DNA of 8,209 nucleotides from Opitutia bacterium. Lineage in GTDB: Bacteria > Verrucomicrobiota > Verrucomicrobiia > Opitutales > JANYDI01. The translations under genes were made by a program, and so were the position numbers. The stretch lies in the NCBI GenBank assembly GCA_025363695.1, contig JANYDI010000113.1, positions 1 through 8,209 of the forward strand. Direction: 5' to 3'. Shown piece by piece: positions 1 to 5,994 of the stretch (its first letter is position 1; each line of letters begins with the position of its first letter). The notes under the pieces are model-generated. The model was not told the origin of the DNA, searched no databases, and saw only the letters and a list, made by a program, of their open reading frames with translations.

Positions 1-41
1 TGGGCTGTCATCTGCCGGCCCTTCAGGCCTCCTTAAGTGTG
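1..41 (-). repeat. Partial F repeat (REP-like), cut by the window edge
   Basis: Read on the minus strand, these bases match 8079-8118 almost throughout: a CACAC(T/A)TAAGGAG lead, a GGCC-loop-GGCC hairpin (17-29) and the first bases of the AGCCCA arm. The rest of the second hairpin would lie left of the window. A related copy is at 5629-5678. No coding potential. The two full-type copies lie at opposite ends of the window in opposite orientations. Confidence 0.8.
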
Positions 42-79
42 GGTTGATGATAGCTTGATTGTTCACACGCCCTAACTTT

Positions 80-190
80 GAAGTGGAAGTAGTATATACT
101 TCCCGATAGCGATTTATCTAAAATACGTAGTATTTTAATAAATCGCTATCGGAAGGGGATCCTAAGGGGCACGAGTGCCCCTTAGCCCTT
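80..190 (+). repeat. Composite hairpin repeat I (B-C-D, left type), 3' of the MBL gene
   Basis: Three hairpins in series. B is a short stem around 86-101 (GGAAGTA/TACTTCC) whose loop carries TAGTAT. C is a long AT-rich stem at 103-152, with outer arms CCGATAGCGATTTAT/ATAAATCGCTATCGG and an inner pair TAAAATAC/GTATTTTA. D is at 163-184 (TAAGGGGCA-CGAG-TGCCCCTTA). GGGGATCC joins C to D as in the other copies. Module A is not recognisable upstream. The gene on the right ends at 204, so this copy would form a 3' trailer in the MBL transcript. There is no U-tract typical of an intrinsic terminator. Confidence 0.85.
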
Positions 191-203
191 AGCCCTTGCT
201 CCT

Positions 204-836
204 TCACACTCCGCGCACGTAGGGGTTTTGGTGTTTTTCGTGGCCTACAGTGGTGACGCCGCCGTGGCCGGGATACAGACGCGTGGCGTCGGGGAGGGTG
301 TAAATTTGGGAGCGAATGGAGTGCTCCAGGGTGTCAAAGTCAGCTAAGGGTAAATCCGTACGGCCGATGCTGCCAGCAAAAATAGCGTCCCCAACAAAGG
401 CCTCTGCGTTTTGGGCATTGTAAAAAAGCACGCTACCTGGGCAATGTCCTGGGACGCAACGGACTTCAAAACGCAGGCCCAGGGCCGAAAGTTGCTGGCC
501 TTGAGTAAAAGTGTACTGAAAGGTTGCTGTCGACCAAGGCTGTGGAACCTGGACGCGCCAGCCCATTAGCTGTGGGTGCTCAGCCAGGAGTTTGCCGTCA
601 GCATGCAGGTGGATGGGCAGTCCAGGAAAAACCTTGAGCAGTTCCATAGCACCCAATATATGGTCGTAATGCGCGTGGGTAATCCAACAAGCTATAGGCG
701 TAATGCCCGACGCTTTTAGCTCAAGGGCCACGGACGTGATGCCCTCAGGAGCATCGATGATCAGCGCCTCAGCTCCACGGGTCAGGACGTAGGCATTCGT
801 GTTTACGGAGCCCAGGGAATAAGTAGATAAGTGCAT
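204..836 (-). CDS. Metallo-beta-lactamase-fold hydrolase (glyoxalase II/YcbL-like)
   Basis: From the start preferred here the protein has 210 residues. Visible metal ligands are THAHYDH at 53-59, the histidine of PGHCPGS (H131), the aspartate of VGDAIFAGSIGRTDLP (D150) and H191 in LYPGHG. This is the full dinuclear-metal set of the cytosolic glyoxalase II-like branch, whose members hydrolyse thioesters such as S-lactoylglutathione. The substrate here cannot be read from sequence. The frame stays open to an ATG at 899, but that adds 21 residues (MGIQGVQAPLGP...) encoded mostly by hairpin D of repeat II. MHLSTYSLGSVNTNAYVL at 836 is a typical family N-terminus, so I chose it. No Shine-Dalgarno precedes it; the leader is pyrimidine-rich. 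Composite repeats I and II bracket the gene. Family assignment is firm, substrate unknown. Confidence 0.9.
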   Translation of the reverse strand: MHLSTYSLGSVNTNAYVLTRGAEALIIDAPEGITSVALELKASGITPIACWITHAHYDHILGAMELLKVFPGLPIHLHADGKLLAEHPQLMGWRVQVPQPWSTATFQYTFTQGQQLSALGLRFEVRCVPGHCPGSVLFYNAQNAEAFVGDAIFAGSIGRTDLPLADFDTLEHSIRSQIYTLPDATRLYPGHGGVTTVGHEKHQNPYVRGV

Positions 837-867
837 GAGTGTGGTTGGGGAAAGAGCAGTTAAAGGG

Positions 868-989
868 CCAAGGGGTGCTTGCACCCCTTGGATCCCCATC
901 CTGGTGGCGAATTATGAAAATGCAAAGCATTTTCACAATTCGCCACCAGATAAAGCGATACAAGGCTCCCTCCAGATCCCTTCGGGATC
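868..989 (-). repeat. Composite hairpin repeat II (A-B-C-D on minus strand, right type), 5' of the MBL gene
   Basis: Read on the minus strand: A at 975-989 (GATCCC-GAA-GGGATC), B at about 950-973 with the loop motif CCTTGTAT, C at 901-949 with arms CTGGTGGCGAATT/AATTCGCCACCAG around GAAAATGC-TTT-GCATTTTC, and D at 868-891 (CCAAGGGGTG-CAAG-CACCCCTTGG). The ATG at 897-899 arises in the C-D linker by a difference from other copies and opens the hydrolase frame early. The element would form a structured 5' leader of the hydrolase mRNA. Confidence 0.85.
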
Positions 990-990
990 G

Positions 991-1021
991 ATTATAAAAT
1001 AATGAAAAAAAAGCTTGGCAA
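991..1021 (-). promoter_or_regulatory. Possible promoter for the MBL gene
   Basis: On the minus strand 996-991 reads TATAAT, a perfect -10 hexamer. TTGCCA at 1021-1016 could serve as -35 but the spacing is 19, longer than ideal. A start near 984 would place modules A to D of repeat II in the 5' leader. Position and the -10 match are seen; activity is inference. Confidence 0.3.
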
Positions 1022-1082
1022 ACCCTTCAAGATGTTCCATCGTCTCTCTCGAACAGGGTCAATTGCCGTGTTTTATACCTTC

Positions 1083-1169
1083 GGTGAGGTAACCAAGCGG
1101 CTAAAGGATGCTGACTGTAAATCAGCCGGTGTAATGCCTTCGGGGGTTCGAATCCCTCCCTCACCACCA
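1083..1169 (+). tRNA. tRNA-Tyr (anticodon GTA)
   Basis: The acceptor stem GGTGAGG (1083-1089) pairs with CCTCACC (1159-1165), followed by discriminator A and an encoded CCA. The anticodon arm is GCTGA-CT-GTA-AA-TCAGC with GTA at 1117-1119. A long variable arm (about 1127-1140) marks a class II tRNA, as expected for bacterial tRNA-Tyr, and the T arm carries GGTTCGAAT. It lies 19 bases before a second tRNA in the same direction, probably one transcript. Confidence 0.95.
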
Positions 1170-1188
1170 TTTATTTTAGGTTTTTTTA

Positions 1189-1264
<76 letters not shown>

Positions 1265-1285
1265 CCTTGGCCTTTTTAAAATAAC

Positions 1286-1804
1286 ATGCATGCTTCCTCG
1301 GACACCCTTACTTACGATGTCGGCTTTTGGCGACGCTTTGCAGCTATGAACTGGGACATTTTCATGCTTATTATCTTAGGCCTTGCGCTTAAAGGTGTCG
1401 CCTTTAGCCTTGGACTTACTGACCTGTTGAGTGGCTTTGAGGATAGATTTTTTTATCTTTTAGCTTCTGGATCTATTTGGCTATACTATTGGGCTTGCCT
1501 AAACCGCTGGAGTGCCTCTTTGGGTGAAAAGAGAGTGTCCGTACGCGCCGTTATGCCGGACGGAAGCCGCTTAACACGCCAGGCCGCCAAACGGCGTACG
1601 TGGGTGCTTACGCTGGTCATGAGTATGTCGTCGCTTTTGGAGCTGTTTTTCCCGGGATTTTTTTTCTGGGTTCTTCTTACGCTGCTTGATTTCGTTTTAA
1701 TGGCTATCTTTTGCATGACTCAACGTGTAGACGGCAAAAAAGTTTCACCGATAGATCATTTATCAAAAACCTATAGCGCACGCGTGCGGCCTGTAACGGA
1801 GTGA
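1286..1804 (+). CDS. RDD-family-like membrane protein
   Basis: A 172-residue protein with a charged N-terminus followed by hydrophobic helices at about 22-45, 54-72, 104-115 and 118-146. GFWRRFAAMNWDIFML at 13-28 has the Arg...Asp arrangement of the first RDD helix, and SLGEKRVSVRAVMPDGSRLT at about 78-97 matches the family's LGKRxxGLRVVDxDG loop. The cytosolic tail is basic. RDD proteins are small integral membrane proteins of mostly unknown, possibly transport-related, role. It starts 22 bases after the tRNA-Ile2 CCA, so it could be read through from the tRNA transcript. No Shine-Dalgarno is evident. It is the only gene here without a composite or E element at its 3' end. Confidence 0.75.
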   Translation: MHASSDTLTYDVGFWRRFAAMNWDIFMLIILGLALKGVAFSLGLTDLLSGFEDRFFYLLASGSIWLYYWACLNRWSASLGEKRVSVRAVMPDGSRLTRQAAKRRTWVLTLVMSMSSLLELFFPGFFFWVLLTLLDFVLMAIFCMTQRVDGKKVSPIDHLSKTYSARVRPVTE

Positions 1805-1844
1805 AAAGGCAACTGTCGAGGAATCCTCGGTAGTTCGATAAGGT

Positions 1845-2660
1845 ATGGTAAATCAAAAAAGTGAAATCGTTTTTTATAAAACACAGGATGGCAACGTTTC
1901 GGTTGCTGTCCGCTTTGAAGACGAGAATATTTGGCTGAGCCAAAAAAACATGGCCGAGCTGTTTGAAGTGGATGTCCGGACGGTCAACGAACACCTTCAA
2001 AACATATTTTTAAGCGGTGAATTGGTAAAAAATTCAGTTATCCGGAATTTCCGGATAACTGCCGCTGATGGAAAAAATTACGACACGCTGTTCTACAACC
2101 TAGAAGCCGTCATTGCCGTTGGTTATCGGGTCAATTCGGAACGCGGCATTGCCTTTCGTACCTGGGCTACAGACAAACTTAAAGCTTATATTTTTAAAGG
2201 ATTTGCGATAGACTCTGAACGCTTTAAAAAGGGATCTAAGCTCGATGCTGCCTTTTTTGATGAGCTCTTGGAGGAAATCCGTGAGATCAGAGCCAGTGAA
2301 CGCATGGCTTATCAGAAGATCACGGATATTTATGCAACCTCTGTAGATTATGTAGGCAACTCGAGCACGGCGCAAAAGTTCTTTGCCACGGTTCAAAATA
2401 AATTGCATTTTGCCATCACCGGAAATATTAAAAATTATTTAAGCAAAAATGAAGTGTCGCAACTCAACAGAATCGTAAACATGTACCTTGATTATGCTGA
2501 GTTTCAGGCGGCCAGGGGCAAGGTTATGGCTATGAAGGATTGGTCTGAAAAACTCGATGCCTTCCTGAAATTTAACGAACAAGAAATCCTGTCCGGCTTG
2601 GGCAAAATTGTGCACGCAGTTGCCTTGGCGCTGGAGTTTGAGGGGCGCATTGGGGGTTGA
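1845..2660 (+). CDS. RhuM-family protein, C-terminus probably truncated by element E1
   Basis: A 271-residue protein. WLSQKNMAELFEVDVRTVNEHL at about 30-51 looks like a DNA-binding helix-turn-helix. LFYNLEAVIAVGYRVNSERG (82-101), FRTWATDKLKAYI (104-116) and the later segments NKLHFAITG and MKDWSEKLDAFLKFNEQEIL are diagnostic of the RhuM family, named for a Salmonella SPI-3 gene and of unknown biochemical function. Relatives I know run some 25-60 residues further, with an A/EYEKFRV-like tail. Here the reading frame enters repeat E1 at F265, so the last seven residues (FEGRIGG) and the stop are repeat-encoded. By eye the gene is more AT-rich than trxB. A small CGAGG/CCTCG inverted repeat (1817-1829) precedes it. 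The start has only AAGG very close upstream. Confidence 0.88.
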   Translation: MVNQKSEIVFYKTQDGNVSVAVRFEDENIWLSQKNMAELFEVDVRTVNEHLQNIFLSGELVKNSVIRNFRITAADGKNYDTLFYNLEAVIAVGYRVNSERGIAFRTWATDKLKAYIFKGFAIDSERFKKGSKLDAAFFDELLEEIREIRASERMAYQKITDIYATSVDYVGNSSTAQKFFATVQNKLHFAITGNIKNYLSKNEVSQLNRIVNMYLDYAEFQAARGKVMAMKDWSEKLDAFLKFNEQEILSGLGKIVHAVALALEFEGRIGG

Positions 2661-2744
2661 TGCTGCGGAATGGAAGTGACTCACGCACCTTAAGTGCGCT
2701 ACGCACTTCCCTTCCTTGCCTGAACCCCCAATGCACCTCTCAAA
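2637..2744 (+). repeat. E element, copy 1 (long-stem repeat at the rhuM 3' end)
   Basis: Terminal arms at 2637-2658 (TTTGAGGGG...GGGTT) and 2723-2744 pair over 22 positions with one wobble and one mismatch. Inside are the conserved strips GATGCTGCG (2659-2667) and TTCCTTGCCTG (2712-2722) facing each other, then an inner GGAAGTG/CACTTCC stem and an apical GTGCG-CTA-CGCAC hairpin. CGGCTCGAAGC follows the right arm here and in copy 2. The left arm encodes the end of rhuM. Confidence 0.85.
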
Positions 2745-2775
2745 CCGGCTCGAAGCAGTTCATGAAATACACTCG

Positions 2776-2897
2776 GATCGCGAAGCGATCTAGAGGGGGC
2801 TTAGTATACCCTTCCCGATAGGCAATTTTACCAAAATGCGCTAGCATTTTGTAAAATTGCCTATCGGAGGGGATCCTAAGGGGCACAAGTGCCCCTT
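2776..2897 (+). repeat. Composite hairpin repeat III (A-B-C-D, left type), 5' of trxB
   Basis: A at 2776-2790 (GATCGC-GAA-GCGATC). B at about 2792-2813, GAGGG/CCCTT around GGCTTAGTATA. C at 2815-2867, CCGATAGGCAATTTTA/TAAAATTGCCTATCGG around CAAAATGC-GCTA-GCATTTTG. D at 2878-2897, AAGGGGCA-CAAG-TGCCCCTT. GGGGATCC links C and D. A pyrimidine-rich stretch leads from D to the trxB start. Confidence 0.9.
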
Positions 2898-2936
2898 GGC
2901 CCTTAAAACCTTTACTTACTACCTTTCTTACTCTTT

Positions 2937-3863
2937 ATGGAATCCATTATTATTATAGGCACGGGGTGTGCTGGGCTGACGGCGGCTATTTATGCGGCCA
3001 GGGCGAATCTGGCGCCCTTGGTGATTGAGGGGCTGCAGCCTGGAGGGCAGCTGACGACGACTTCGGAGGTTGAGAATTACCCAGGATTTGCTCAAGGTGT
3101 GGATGGGTATGAACTTACGCAGCACATGCGTCAGCAAGCTACGCGTTTTGGGACGCGGTTTCAGCGGGATGAAGTGAGTAATCTGACGCTGGAAGCGGAT
3201 GGCGTGAAGGGGGTGCATTTGGCGGATGGGGGTATCCTGAGGGCTCAAAGCGTCATTGTTGCCAGCGGGGCCTCACCGCGGTTTTTGGGTGTTCCAGGGG
3301 AAAAAACGTTTTATGGAGGCAAGGGCGTCACTACCTGCGCTACCTGTGATGGCGCGTTCTATAAAGACCAGGTGGTTGTGGTTTTGGGCGGTGGGGATTC
3401 TGCTTGCGAAGAAGCTCTTTTTTTGACGCGATTTTGTAAAAAAGTGGTGATCATTCATCGCCGCGATGCCTTGAAGGCCTCTAAAATCATGGCTCAACGT
3501 GTTTTGGCGCATGAAAAAATCAGTGTTTTTTGGAATAAAAAAGTTACCCAAATTCTGGGAGATCAAAAAGTGCATAGCATCGCATTCGAAGATGTCCTGA
3601 GCGGCGAGCTGAGTGTTTTCGCGTGCACAGGCGTCTTTGTTGCCATTGGCCATGTGCCCAATACGCAGCCCTTTAAGAGCCTGTTGCCTTGCGATGAGCA
3701 CGGCTATCTGCTGGCCCTAAGCGGCAGCGCCGTCGTCACGCGCGTCCCAGGTGTTTTTGTTGCGGGAGATTGCAGCGACCACGTCTACCGCCAGGCCATC
3801 ACCGCCGCCGGTATGGGTTGCCAGGCGGCCATGGAGGCGGAGAAGTATCTAAGTAATATTTAA
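2937..3863 (+). CDS. trxB: Thioredoxin reductase (NADPH, FAD-dependent)
   Basis: 308 residues, the usual size for low-molecular-weight bacterial TrxB. The enzyme moves electrons from NADPH through FAD and its own disulfide to thioredoxin in the cytosol. In order: FAD-binding GTGCAG (8-13, where the common form is GxGPAG), PGGQL (35-39), the redox-active CATC (134-137), the NADPH-binding GGGDSACEE (151-159) with HRRD (174-177), and the C-terminal FAD motif GVFVAGDC (272-279). All core elements are present. The ATG at 2937 begins right at the first beta strand; no Shine-Dalgarno precedes it, only a CT-rich leader. The TAA stop is the first three bases of the following D hairpin. Composite repeats III and IV bracket the gene. 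Assignment is firm. Confidence 0.96.
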   Translation: MESIIIIGTGCAGLTAAIYAARANLAPLVIEGLQPGGQLTTTSEVENYPGFAQGVDGYELTQHMRQQATRFGTRFQRDEVSNLTLEADGVKGVHLADGGILRAQSVIVASGASPRFLGVPGEKTFYGGKGVTTCATCDGAFYKDQVVVVLGGGDSACEEALFLTRFCKKVVIIHRRDALKASKIMAQRVLAHEKISVFWNKKVTQILGDQKVHSIAFEDVLSGELSVFACTGVFVAIGHVPNTQPFKSLLPCDEHGYLLALSGSAVVTRVPGVFVAGDCSDHVYRQAITAAGMGCQAAMEAEKYLSNI

Positions 3864-3942
3864 GGGGCGCTAGCGCCCCTTAAGATCCCCCACAGGTAGC
3901 GATTTTTAAAAATGCAAAGCATTTTATAAAAATCGCTACCTG
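3861..3942 (-). repeat. Composite hairpin repeat IV (C-D, right type), 3' of trxB
   Basis: D at 3861-3882, TAAGGGGCG-CTAG-CGCCCCTTA, whose first TAA is the trxB stop. C at 3893-3942, CAGGTAGCGATTTTTA.../...AAAAATCGCTACCTG with inner AAAATGC-AAA-GCATTTT. Modules B and A are not recognisable beyond C; an unrelated inverted-repeat cluster (3951-3977) follows. Orientation is opposite to repeat III, so trxB lies between inverted copies. Confidence 0.85.
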
Positions 3943-3950
3943 GGAGGGGG

Positions 3951-3977
3951 GTCCAAAACACTTTGGACATGCCAAAG
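3951..3977. other. Two overlapping, mutually exclusive small hairpins
   Basis: GTCCAAA (3951-3957) pairs with TTTGGAC (3962-3968), while CTTTGG (3961-3966) can instead pair with CCAAAG (3972-3977). The shared TTTGG means only one can form. It may be two adjacent protein-binding half-sites or a small RNA switch. From here to the palindromes at 4046 the DNA is AT-rich (for example TAATATACA near 4014-4022, a weak -10-like sequence) and holds no gene. Confidence 0.4.
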
Positions 3978-4045
3978 CTTTAGCGCAGGCAGCCCTTAAA
4001 TTAAAACTAGACATAATATACATTGTGCGAAGTAAAAAGGAAATG

Positions 4046-4177
4046 AATTTCAGTTTGGGGCCTCAAACTGAAATTGATGATGGGTTTTGGAGCGTGAATT
4101 TCAGTTTGGGGCCTCAAACTGAAATTGGTGGAGGTTTTTAAGGCATCAATTTCAGTTTGAAGCCCCAAACTCAAAGT
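4046..4177 (+). repeat. Three 30-bp palindromes at an exact 51-bp period upstream of fic
   Basis: Copies at 4046-4075 and 4097-4126 are identical: AATTTCAGTTTG, GGGCCT, CAAACTGAAATT, with perfect 12-bp arms. A third at 4148-4177 is degenerate and has its GC-rich centre reversed (GAAGCCCC rather than GGGGCCTC). Starts are 51 and 51 bases apart. The two 21-base spacers share 13 of 21 positions, so this is a diverged tandem unit rather than random spacing. The last copy ends 43 bases before the fic start. Candidate operator or attenuator region; function is inference. Confidence 0.85.
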
Positions 4178-4219
4178 TTAAAGTTGTAAAACCTCCCCAA
4201 ATCGGCCAAAGTAACGCTC

Positions 4220-5341
4220 ATGCGTGTTACGGGAGATTATCAGGTGCGGGGTTCGAGCAGGCATTTTATGCCCATGGGCTTGCCACCCGTGAAACCTCAA
4301 TTCGACCTCAATTCCGAAATCCTAGAACTTTATGGCAAAACAAGCTTTGCTCTAGGTCAGGTCAATGAGATGAGTCGGAGGATTCCTGACTTGAAACGTT
4401 TTATAAAGTCCTATGTGATGAAGGAAGCGCTTTTGTCTTCGGCTATCGAAAATATTCAAACCACGATGATCGATGCCTTTACGGAGCCTTTGGAAGACGA
4501 TGGCAGCCCACCTCCAAAAATGAGCAAGGAAACACAGCTGGTACGCAACTATACGCATTCCATGGATACTGCTGTGGCCATGTTGCAAAAGGATGGTCTG
4601 CCCTTGATCAACCGTGTGCTGTTGCGGGCTCATGAGGTCCTGCTCTCCGGAACGGAACACGGAGCCCCAGGGCAATGGCGCCAGTTGTCCGTCCGCGTGG
4701 GCGAGCTGGTGCCCCCTGAGGCGATAGAAATCCCTGGCTTGATGAGCCAACTAGAACGTTATATAAATGAGTCTTCGAGTTTGCCACCCTTGATTCGAAG
4801 CGGCCTGGTGCATGTGCAGTTTGAAACGATACATCCGTTTTTGGATGGCAATGGCCGCATCGGCCGCATGCTGATTGTCCTAATGTTGATTCAAAGCGGT
4901 CTGCTTGACCTGCCGAGCATTTATCCCTCCTATTATTTTAAGAAACACCAAAGCGAATACTACGAACGCCTGGATCGCGTCCGTACCCATGGAGACTTTG
5001 AAGGCTGGATGGTCTATTACCTGACGGCGCTGCATCAAAGTGCCCTCGATGCCCATACGCGAACGAGGAAAATCGAAGCCCTCGATGCCCACGTTAAGAG
5101 CAGTATCCACGAAAAGCCTGAGTTGGTCAAAATGCGCCCAATACTCCTTCAGGTGCTCGATCATCTCTTTATTTGGCCCGTAAGCAGCATTGCTCAAATC
5201 AGCCAAGCTACGCAAAAAGCTTACAATACCATTGACAATGCCCTAAAAACCCTCATTCAATTAAGGCTTGTCTCAGAACACATTGTCCATAAACGTAATA
5301 AACTTTATCACTTTGACGCGTATTTGAATTTGCTGGAGTAG
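4220..5341 (+). CDS. Fic-domain protein AMP transferase (class II, self-inhibited)
   Basis: 373 residues. An N-terminal Fic_N region (about 1-95) includes LLSSAIENIQ at 71-80. S73xxxE77N78 fits the inhibitory (S/T)xxxE(G/N) motif, placed N-terminal to the Fic core as in class II enzymes. The catalytic loop HPFLDGNGRIGR at 205-216 is intact, with the histidine, phosphate-binding GNGR and final arginine. The C-terminal part (about 305-365) looks like a winged helix-turn-helix. Such proteins usually transfer AMP from ATP to a hydroxyl on a target protein; the target is unknown. RYIxxPLPP-like wording near residues 7-23 supports the first ATG. Upstream is the 51-bp palindrome array; downstream a D hairpin and element E2. 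No antitoxin partner is adjacent, consistent with inhibition in cis. Confidence 0.93.
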   Translation: MRVTGDYQVRGSSRHFMPMGLPPVKPQFDLNSEILELYGKTSFALGQVNEMSRRIPDLKRFIKSYVMKEALLSSAIENIQTTMIDAFTEPLEDDGSPPPKMSKETQLVRNYTHSMDTAVAMLQKDGLPLINRVLLRAHEVLLSGTEHGAPGQWRQLSVRVGELVPPEAIEIPGLMSQLERYINESSSLPPLIRSGLVHVQFETIHPFLDGNGRIGRMLIVLMLIQSGLLDLPSIYPSYYFKKHQSEYYERLDRVRTHGDFEGWMVYYLTALHQSALDAHTRTRKIEALDAHVKSSIHEKPELVKMRPILLQVLDHLFIWPVSSIAQISQATQKAYNTIDNALKTLIQLRLVSEHIVHKRNKLYHFDAYLNLLE

Positions 5342-5358
5342 AGGCGTAGAGAAAGGGC

Positions 5359-5380
5359 TAAGGGGGACTTGTCCCCCTTA
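5359..5380 (-). repeat. Solitary D hairpin 3' of fic
   Basis: TAAGGGGGA-CTTG-TCCCCCTTA, 18 bases after the fic stop, preceded by AAAGGGC and followed by GGAT as at the D modules of the composite repeats. The C module that should follow is absent and element E2 begins at 5387. Stem bases differ from other D copies but still pair. Confidence 0.75.
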
Positions 5381-5386
5381 GGATGG

Positions 5387-5511
5387 TTTGAGGGGCACAT
5401 TGAGGGTTGATGCTGCGGAATGGAAGTGGCTCACGCACCGTAGTGCGCTACGCACTCGTAGTGCGCTACGCACTTCCCTTCCTTGCCTGAACCCCCAATG
5501 CACCCCTCAAA
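5387..5511 (+). repeat. E element, copy 2 (3' of fic)
   Basis: Close relative of copy 1: arms TTTGAGGGGCACATTGAGGG... (5387-5408) and ...CACCCCTCAAA (to 5511), the same GATGCTGCG and TTCCTTGCCTG strips, and the inner GGAAGTG/CACTTCC stem. The apical hairpin unit CGTAGTGCGCTACGCACT occurs twice in exact tandem (5439-5456, 5457-5474). The stretch 5512-5628 after it is AT-rich and shows no gene or clear promoter. Confidence 0.85.
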
Positions 5512-5628
5512 CCGGCTCGAAGCCGTTCATAAAATAGAGCTCTTGCATAACCTCATTTAAAGCCAAAAATTATCAGATTAGCACGTGTAATCAATCCTAC
5601 TTAATTAACAATCAAACCACACTATGAT

Positions 5629-5678
5629 CGCCCTAAAGGGGCGAATGATAGATAGCCCAGGGCGTAAGCCCTGGGTTT
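5629..5678 (+). repeat. F repeat (REP-like double hairpin) upstream of ftsB
   Basis: A CGCCC-TAAA-GGGGCG hairpin (5629-5643) is followed by AGCCCAGGGC-GTAA-GCCCTGGGTT (5654-5677), a ten-pair stem closed by a GTAA (GNRA-type) tetraloop. The second hairpin is identical to 8113-8136. It ends just upstream of the start region of ftsB and so could be part of its leader. Confidence 0.8.
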
Positions 5679-5700
5679 CCGGGTGAAAAACAAAGCTCCA

Positions 5701-5994
5701 ATGAAAACAGGCGCCAAAGTACTCGTAATGGCAACAAGCTTGAGTATCAGCGGATTGCTGACGCTCCTGCTTGCACGCGCAACGAAGACTTCATGGAACG
5801 AATACGCGCATAGACGCCATTGCGAGGAACGCATCCTTCAGGAAACACAGATTTTAAAGGAAAAACTGGATGCCGAAGAATATTATCTAAACGCCTTGCT
5901 CAATGACCCCGCCTGCGTCGAACGTGTCGCACGCCAGCGTTTGGGCGCAAGTGGCCCCCACGAGTTTGTCTTCCACTTTGAAAGCGGGCTTTGA
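5701..5994 (+). CDS. ftsB: FtsB/DivIC-like septum formation initiator
   Basis: From the ATG at 5701 the product has 97 residues. It has a short basic N-terminus, one membrane segment (about 6-25), a heptad-rich coiled coil (about 36-66) and the conserved-type tail DPACVERVARQRLGASGPHEFVFHF (69-93), which resembles the DPxxxExxARExLGxxxPxEIxF signature of FtsB/DivIC. These proteins form a periplasm-facing complex with FtsL and FtsQ that activates septal peptidoglycan synthesis. A GTG at 5683 in the same frame would add six residues; I prefer the ATG because GTG lies at the edge of the F repeat. The TGA stop is inside the first bases of element E3. It is separate from other division genes here. 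The symbol is tentative, as DivIC is an equal reading. Confidence 0.8.
   Translation: MKTGAKVLVMATSLSISGLLTLLLARATKTSWNEYAHRRHCEERILQETQILKEKLDAEEYYLNALLNDPACVERVARQRLGASGPHEFVFHFESGL

Noticed and set aside
163..184. D hairpins as classical intrinsic terminators
   Set aside because: Strong stems, but no following T-tract on either strand, and D lies 5' of three genes as well as 3' of others. Termination by another mechanism remains possible.
1063..1079. tRNA promoter with TTGCCG and TATACC
   Set aside because: The two hexamers are far too close together, and the -10-like sequence would put the start inside the tRNA.
3273..3701. Open frame of 142 codons antisense to trxB
   Set aside because: A shadow of the trxB codon pattern with no recognisable domain or start context.
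4046..4177. CRISPR array (three regularly spaced 30-bp repeats)
   Set aside because: The spacers are only 21 bases and are related to each other (13 of 21 identical), the repeats are full palindromes, and no cas gene is present. A diverged 51-bp tandem unit fits better.
1845..5341. RhuM and Fic as parts of one defence or toxin-antitoxin operon
   Set aside because: They are separated by trxB and several repeat units, and there is no adjacent antitoxin. Nothing in the sequence ties them together beyond both being accessory genes with E elements.
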